From Bog-473 sp963764305 (GTDB lineage: Bacteria; Actinomycetota; Acidimicrobiia; Acidimicrobiales; RAAP-2), in the NCBI GenBank assembly GCA_963764305.1, contig CAVXSD010000010.1, forward strand, positions 806,001-870,000: a stretch of 64,000 bases of DNA, given 5' to 3'. A model generated the notes under the pieces. That model worked only from the letters and a program-made list of their open reading frames with translations, searched no databases and was not told the origin of the DNA. A program made the translations under genes and the position numbers. Numbering within the stretch: position 1 is the stretch's first letter; every line of letters begins with the position of its first letter. Shown here in pieces: positions 62,036 through 64,000 of the stretch.

Positions 62036-62938
62036 TCAGTGCGGGGGTGTGATCTTCAGCTCCTGATCCGCCGCCAGCACGCCGTGGCTCTCGCATACCG
62101 CGTCGGGCTTGTCGCCGTCGACCGCGCAGATGCTCGCCGTGGTCTCGTTTGCCGCCGTCACGACGGCCTGGGTCAGCGGGCTGGCCGGCGTATCGAGATC
62201 GCCGGCGATCTGGGCCTGTGAGAGGCCGGCGAGGCCGCCCGGGGTGAAGCTGGCGCCGTTGAGGACGAAGCGGTTGGCCACGTCGAGGAGGGCGAAGGTG
62301 TTGGCACTCGCCCCGTAGCTGGCGACGGCTTCGGCCTGCCGGGCGTCGGGTGTCTGCAGCCCGAGATAGCGCGCCCCGGTGGGGTTCAAGGAGCTGTAGC
62401 GCTCCACGGATTCGAGCTTCAGGTACTTGCTCGTGTACGAGACGTCCCAGAAGGTGAACGTCGACAGGTTGGCGAAGGCGGTGGTCGCGCTCGATTGCAT
62501 CAACCCGAGCTGGTTGAACGTGCCGAAGCGCGAGAGGGCGAGGATCAGCGGCCAGCGCTGGACGGCGGCGTACGGGGCGAACTCCGCCCCGTAGAAGAAC
62601 ACCACCGGCAGGGATGGTCCGCCGTTGGTCGTGGCCAACCACATCGGTGCGTTGCCGTTCCCGGCCGGCTGCGGGGCCACCACCGGAATATCCGGCGAGC
62701 TCACCCCGACGGCGTCGTAGACCGAGGCGGGCACCGACGTCAGGGTCGAGACGAGCGATGACGGCGCGGGGCTGAAGGTCTCCACCGTCGACGAGGTGCT
62801 CGGCCCCGAGTTGTCACGCACCAGCACCAGCGCACCGAGCAGGCAGATGGCGACGACGATGAGCCCGAGAGCGAGGTAACGACGCGGGATGTGGCGCAGG
62901 GCGGGCACCGACGCGGGCTCGGGGGCGGGCTGGCTCAT
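62036..62938 (-). CDS. DUF929 family protein, membrane-anchored
   Basis: 300 residues. A short basic tail, one membrane helix (YLALGLIVVAICLLGALVLV) and a large extracytoplasmic domain: PVVAPQPAGNGNAPMWLATTNGGPSLPVVFFYGAEFAPYAAVQRWPLILALSRFGTFNQLGLMQSSATTAFANLSTFTFWDVSYTSKYL. The F-Y-G-A-E-F-A-P-Y block looks like a thioredoxin-type strand-turn with the active Cys replaced. The remainder matches DUF929, of unknown function. The ATG at 62938 gives the membrane anchor at once. Confidence 0.82.
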   Translation of the reverse strand: MSQPAPEPASVPALRHIPRRYLALGLIVVAICLLGALVLVRDNSGPSTSSTVETFSPAPSSLVSTLTSVPASVYDAVGVSSPDIPVVAPQPAGNGNAPMWLATTNGGPSLPVVFFYGAEFAPYAAVQRWPLILALSRFGTFNQLGLMQSSATTAFANLSTFTFWDVSYTSKYLKLESVERYSSLNPTGARYLGLQTPDARQAEAVASYGASANTFALLDVANRFVLNGASFTPGGLAGLSQAQIAGDLDTPASPLTQAVVTAANETTASICAVDGDKPDAVCESHGVLAADQELKITPPH

Positions 62939-63012
62939 GGACCGGGTCAGGTTAGTCAAGGGGTGCCCCCGTTCCGGGGGCGCCGCCTCCTGCTGCCGGT
63001 ACCCTCTCCGGC

Positions 63013-64000
63013 GTGCCTCCATCGGCCCCCCCGACGCCAGAGTCCCCCGCCGCGTCCGGTCCGGCCCCGGTCGAGATCCGCCCCGCCGCCACGGTGATGC
63101 TCGTGCGCGACGCCCCGGCGGCGTCGGGTGGGACGTCCCTCGAGGTGCTCATGGTCCGGCGCAACCTGCGCTCGGACTTCGTGGGCGGGGCCTACGTGTT
63201 CCCCGGTGGTGCCGTCGACCCGCTCGACGCCGGCGCCGCGGCCGAGACGCTCTGCGCCGGGCGAACCGACGCCGGCGCCAGCGCGCTCCTGGGCTTCGAG
63301 TCGGGGGGCCTGGCCTACTGGGTGGCCGTCGTGCGCGAGACCTTCGAGGAGGCCGGCATCCTCCTGGCCCGGCGCGAGGGCGGTCCGGACCTGCTTTCGG
63401 GGAACCCGGAGGAGGAGGCGCACTTCGTCACCCAGCGGGCGGCCGTCAACGCTGGGACGCGGCGCTTCCTCGACCTGTGCCGGGACGAGAACCTGCGGCT
63501 CACGGTGGGCGACATCCACTACTTCGCCCACTGGGTCACCCCCCGCGGCGCCCCCCGGCGCTACGACACGCGGTTCTTCGTGGCCGCGGCACCCCCGGGC
63601 CAGATCGCCGCGCACGACGCCGGGGAGACGATCGCCGACGTGTGGATCTCACCGCAGGACGCGCTGGCACGCCACCGTTCCGGCGAGATCGAGATCATCT
63701 TCCCGACCATCCGCAACCTTCAGGTGATCGGGCGCTTCGACACCAGCGAGGCGCTGCTGGCGGCGGCGGAGGAGGCGTCGAGTGCGGTCCCCGCCATCGA
63801 GCCGCGGGTCGTGCCCGACGGCAACGGGATGCGCATCGTTCTCCCGGGCGACCCCGGCTACGAGCGCGGGGCGGTGCCCGATCCCACCGACGGTATGGCG
63901 CGGGGGGACTTCAACGAGGCGGTGCGCGAGGTCTCCATGCGGGCCAACGAGGAAGGACCCGACACCGCGCCCGGGCCCCGCCCCGCCGGACCGCCACGCG
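63013..64000 (+). CDS. Nudix hydrolase family protein (C-terminus beyond the window)
   Basis: Open from a GTG at 63013 to the window end (329 codons, no stop). VEIRPAATVMLVRDA then LEVLMVRRNLRSDFVGGAYVFPGGAVD lead into YWVAVVRETFEEAGILLARR, a Nudix box variant (G-G... R-E-x-F-E-E-A-G). Then HYFAHWVTPRGAPRRYDTRFFVAAAPPGQIAAHDAGETIADVWISPQDALARHRSGEIEIIFPT, as in actinobacterial RNUDIX/CoA-type long Nudix proteins. A similar Nudix gene lies near the ATPase-whiB locus of mycobacteria. Confidence 0.85.
   Translation, partial: MPPSAPPTPESPAASGPAPVEIRPAATVMLVRDAPAASGGTSLEVLMVRRNLRSDFVGGAYVFPGGAVDPLDAGAAAETLCAGRTDAGASALLGFESGGLAYWVAVVRETFEEAGILLARREGGPDLLSGNPEEEAHFVTQRAAVNAGTRRFLDLCRDENLRLTVGDIHYFAHWVTPRGAPRRYDTRFFVAAAPPGQIAAHDAGETIADVWISPQDALARHRSGEIEIIFPTIRNLQVIGRFDTSEALLAAAEEASSAVPAIEPRVVPDGNGMRIVLPGDPGYERGAVPDPTDGMARGDFNEAVREVSMRANEEGPDTAPGPRPAGPPR

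Noticed and set aside
1..64000. CRISPR array, riboswitch or rRNA genes
   Set aside because: No regularly spaced identical repeats of 25-40 bp, no recognisable conserved riboswitch core and no rRNA-like sequence were seen; the GGGAC and 26-bp repeats do not have CRISPR geometry.

Overview
The window is high-GC DNA from an actinomycete-type bacterium (Actinomycetota, plausibly an Acidimicrobiia-like lineage; this is inference). Pointers are a WhiB regulator beside a pair of ArsA-type ATPases, a mycothiol-type DinB/maleylpyruvate isomerase fold protein, an LCP wall-assembly protein, many GTG starts and strong GC bias at third codon positions. Three intact tRNA genes are present: Ile(GAT), Ala(TGC) and Pro(CGG).

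Region 1 (1-14.96 kb) looks like an envelope and stress cluster. It holds a K+ channel, a YihY/BrkB membrane protein, a ClC channel, a large arylsulfatase with a small membrane protein, a MalT-type (LAL) LuxR regulator, an operon of PLDc_N-like, DUF6325-like, Arg/Asp-rich and SHOCT proteins, a SnoaL-like protein, a GNAT acetyltransferase, a DUF2252 protein and a PqqD-like/PRMT-like fusion. The LuxR gene is flanked by three dyads of the same 7-6-7 geometry. One lies before the small-membrane-protein/sulfatase operon, one between the LuxR gene and a divergent small gene, and one before the PLDc_N operon. The first and last lie in about 60 bp of nearly identical promoter DNA. This is the best candidate for an undescribed regulon.

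Region 2 (15.1-29.16 kb) is a decayed island zone at tRNA-Ile. The intact tRNA is at 29082-29155. Three 42-bp copies of its 3' half lie at 16509, 18707 and 27134, all in the same orientation, each followed by an arm of five phased GGGAC repeats. This looks like three tandem integrations at one att site. Cargo includes a sulfatase, a universal stress protein, UppP, a DedA protein, an MFS transporter, a kelch-like protein and broken IS110/IS481, aquaporin and methyltransferase genes.

Region 3 (29.2-39.4 kb) is mostly intact chromosome: two paralogous SGNH-hydrolase proteins, a thioesterase, tRNA-Ala, a CaiB/BaiF CoA-transferase, a DinB-like protein, a Cys-rich protein, an SDR, an LCP protein, a Nudix hydrolase and a DUF1801 protein.

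Region 4 (39.5-57.9 kb) may be a second island, at tRNA-Pro. A tRNA-Pro 3' fragment lies at 39.49 kb. An AICE-like rep-xis-int set ends 24 bp from the intact tRNA-Pro at 57.85 kb. Between them are a TetR-controlled operon with clear operators, a hydrolase-cyclase fusion, a hemerythrin, an enoyl-CoA hydratase, a broken FMN oxidase, a cyclase, an MFS exporter, IS remnants and a YoeB/Phd-type toxin-antitoxin pair. Broken frames cluster in regions 2 and 4, while regions 1, 3 and 5 are clean.

Region 5 (57.9-64 kb) is conserved core: a CBS/CorC protein, a receiver-domain protein, two overlapping ArsA-type ATPases, WhiB, a DUF929 protein and a Nudix hydrolase cut by the window end. The ATPase pair next to whiB matches the Rv3679-Rv3680-whiB4 arrangement of mycobacteria.
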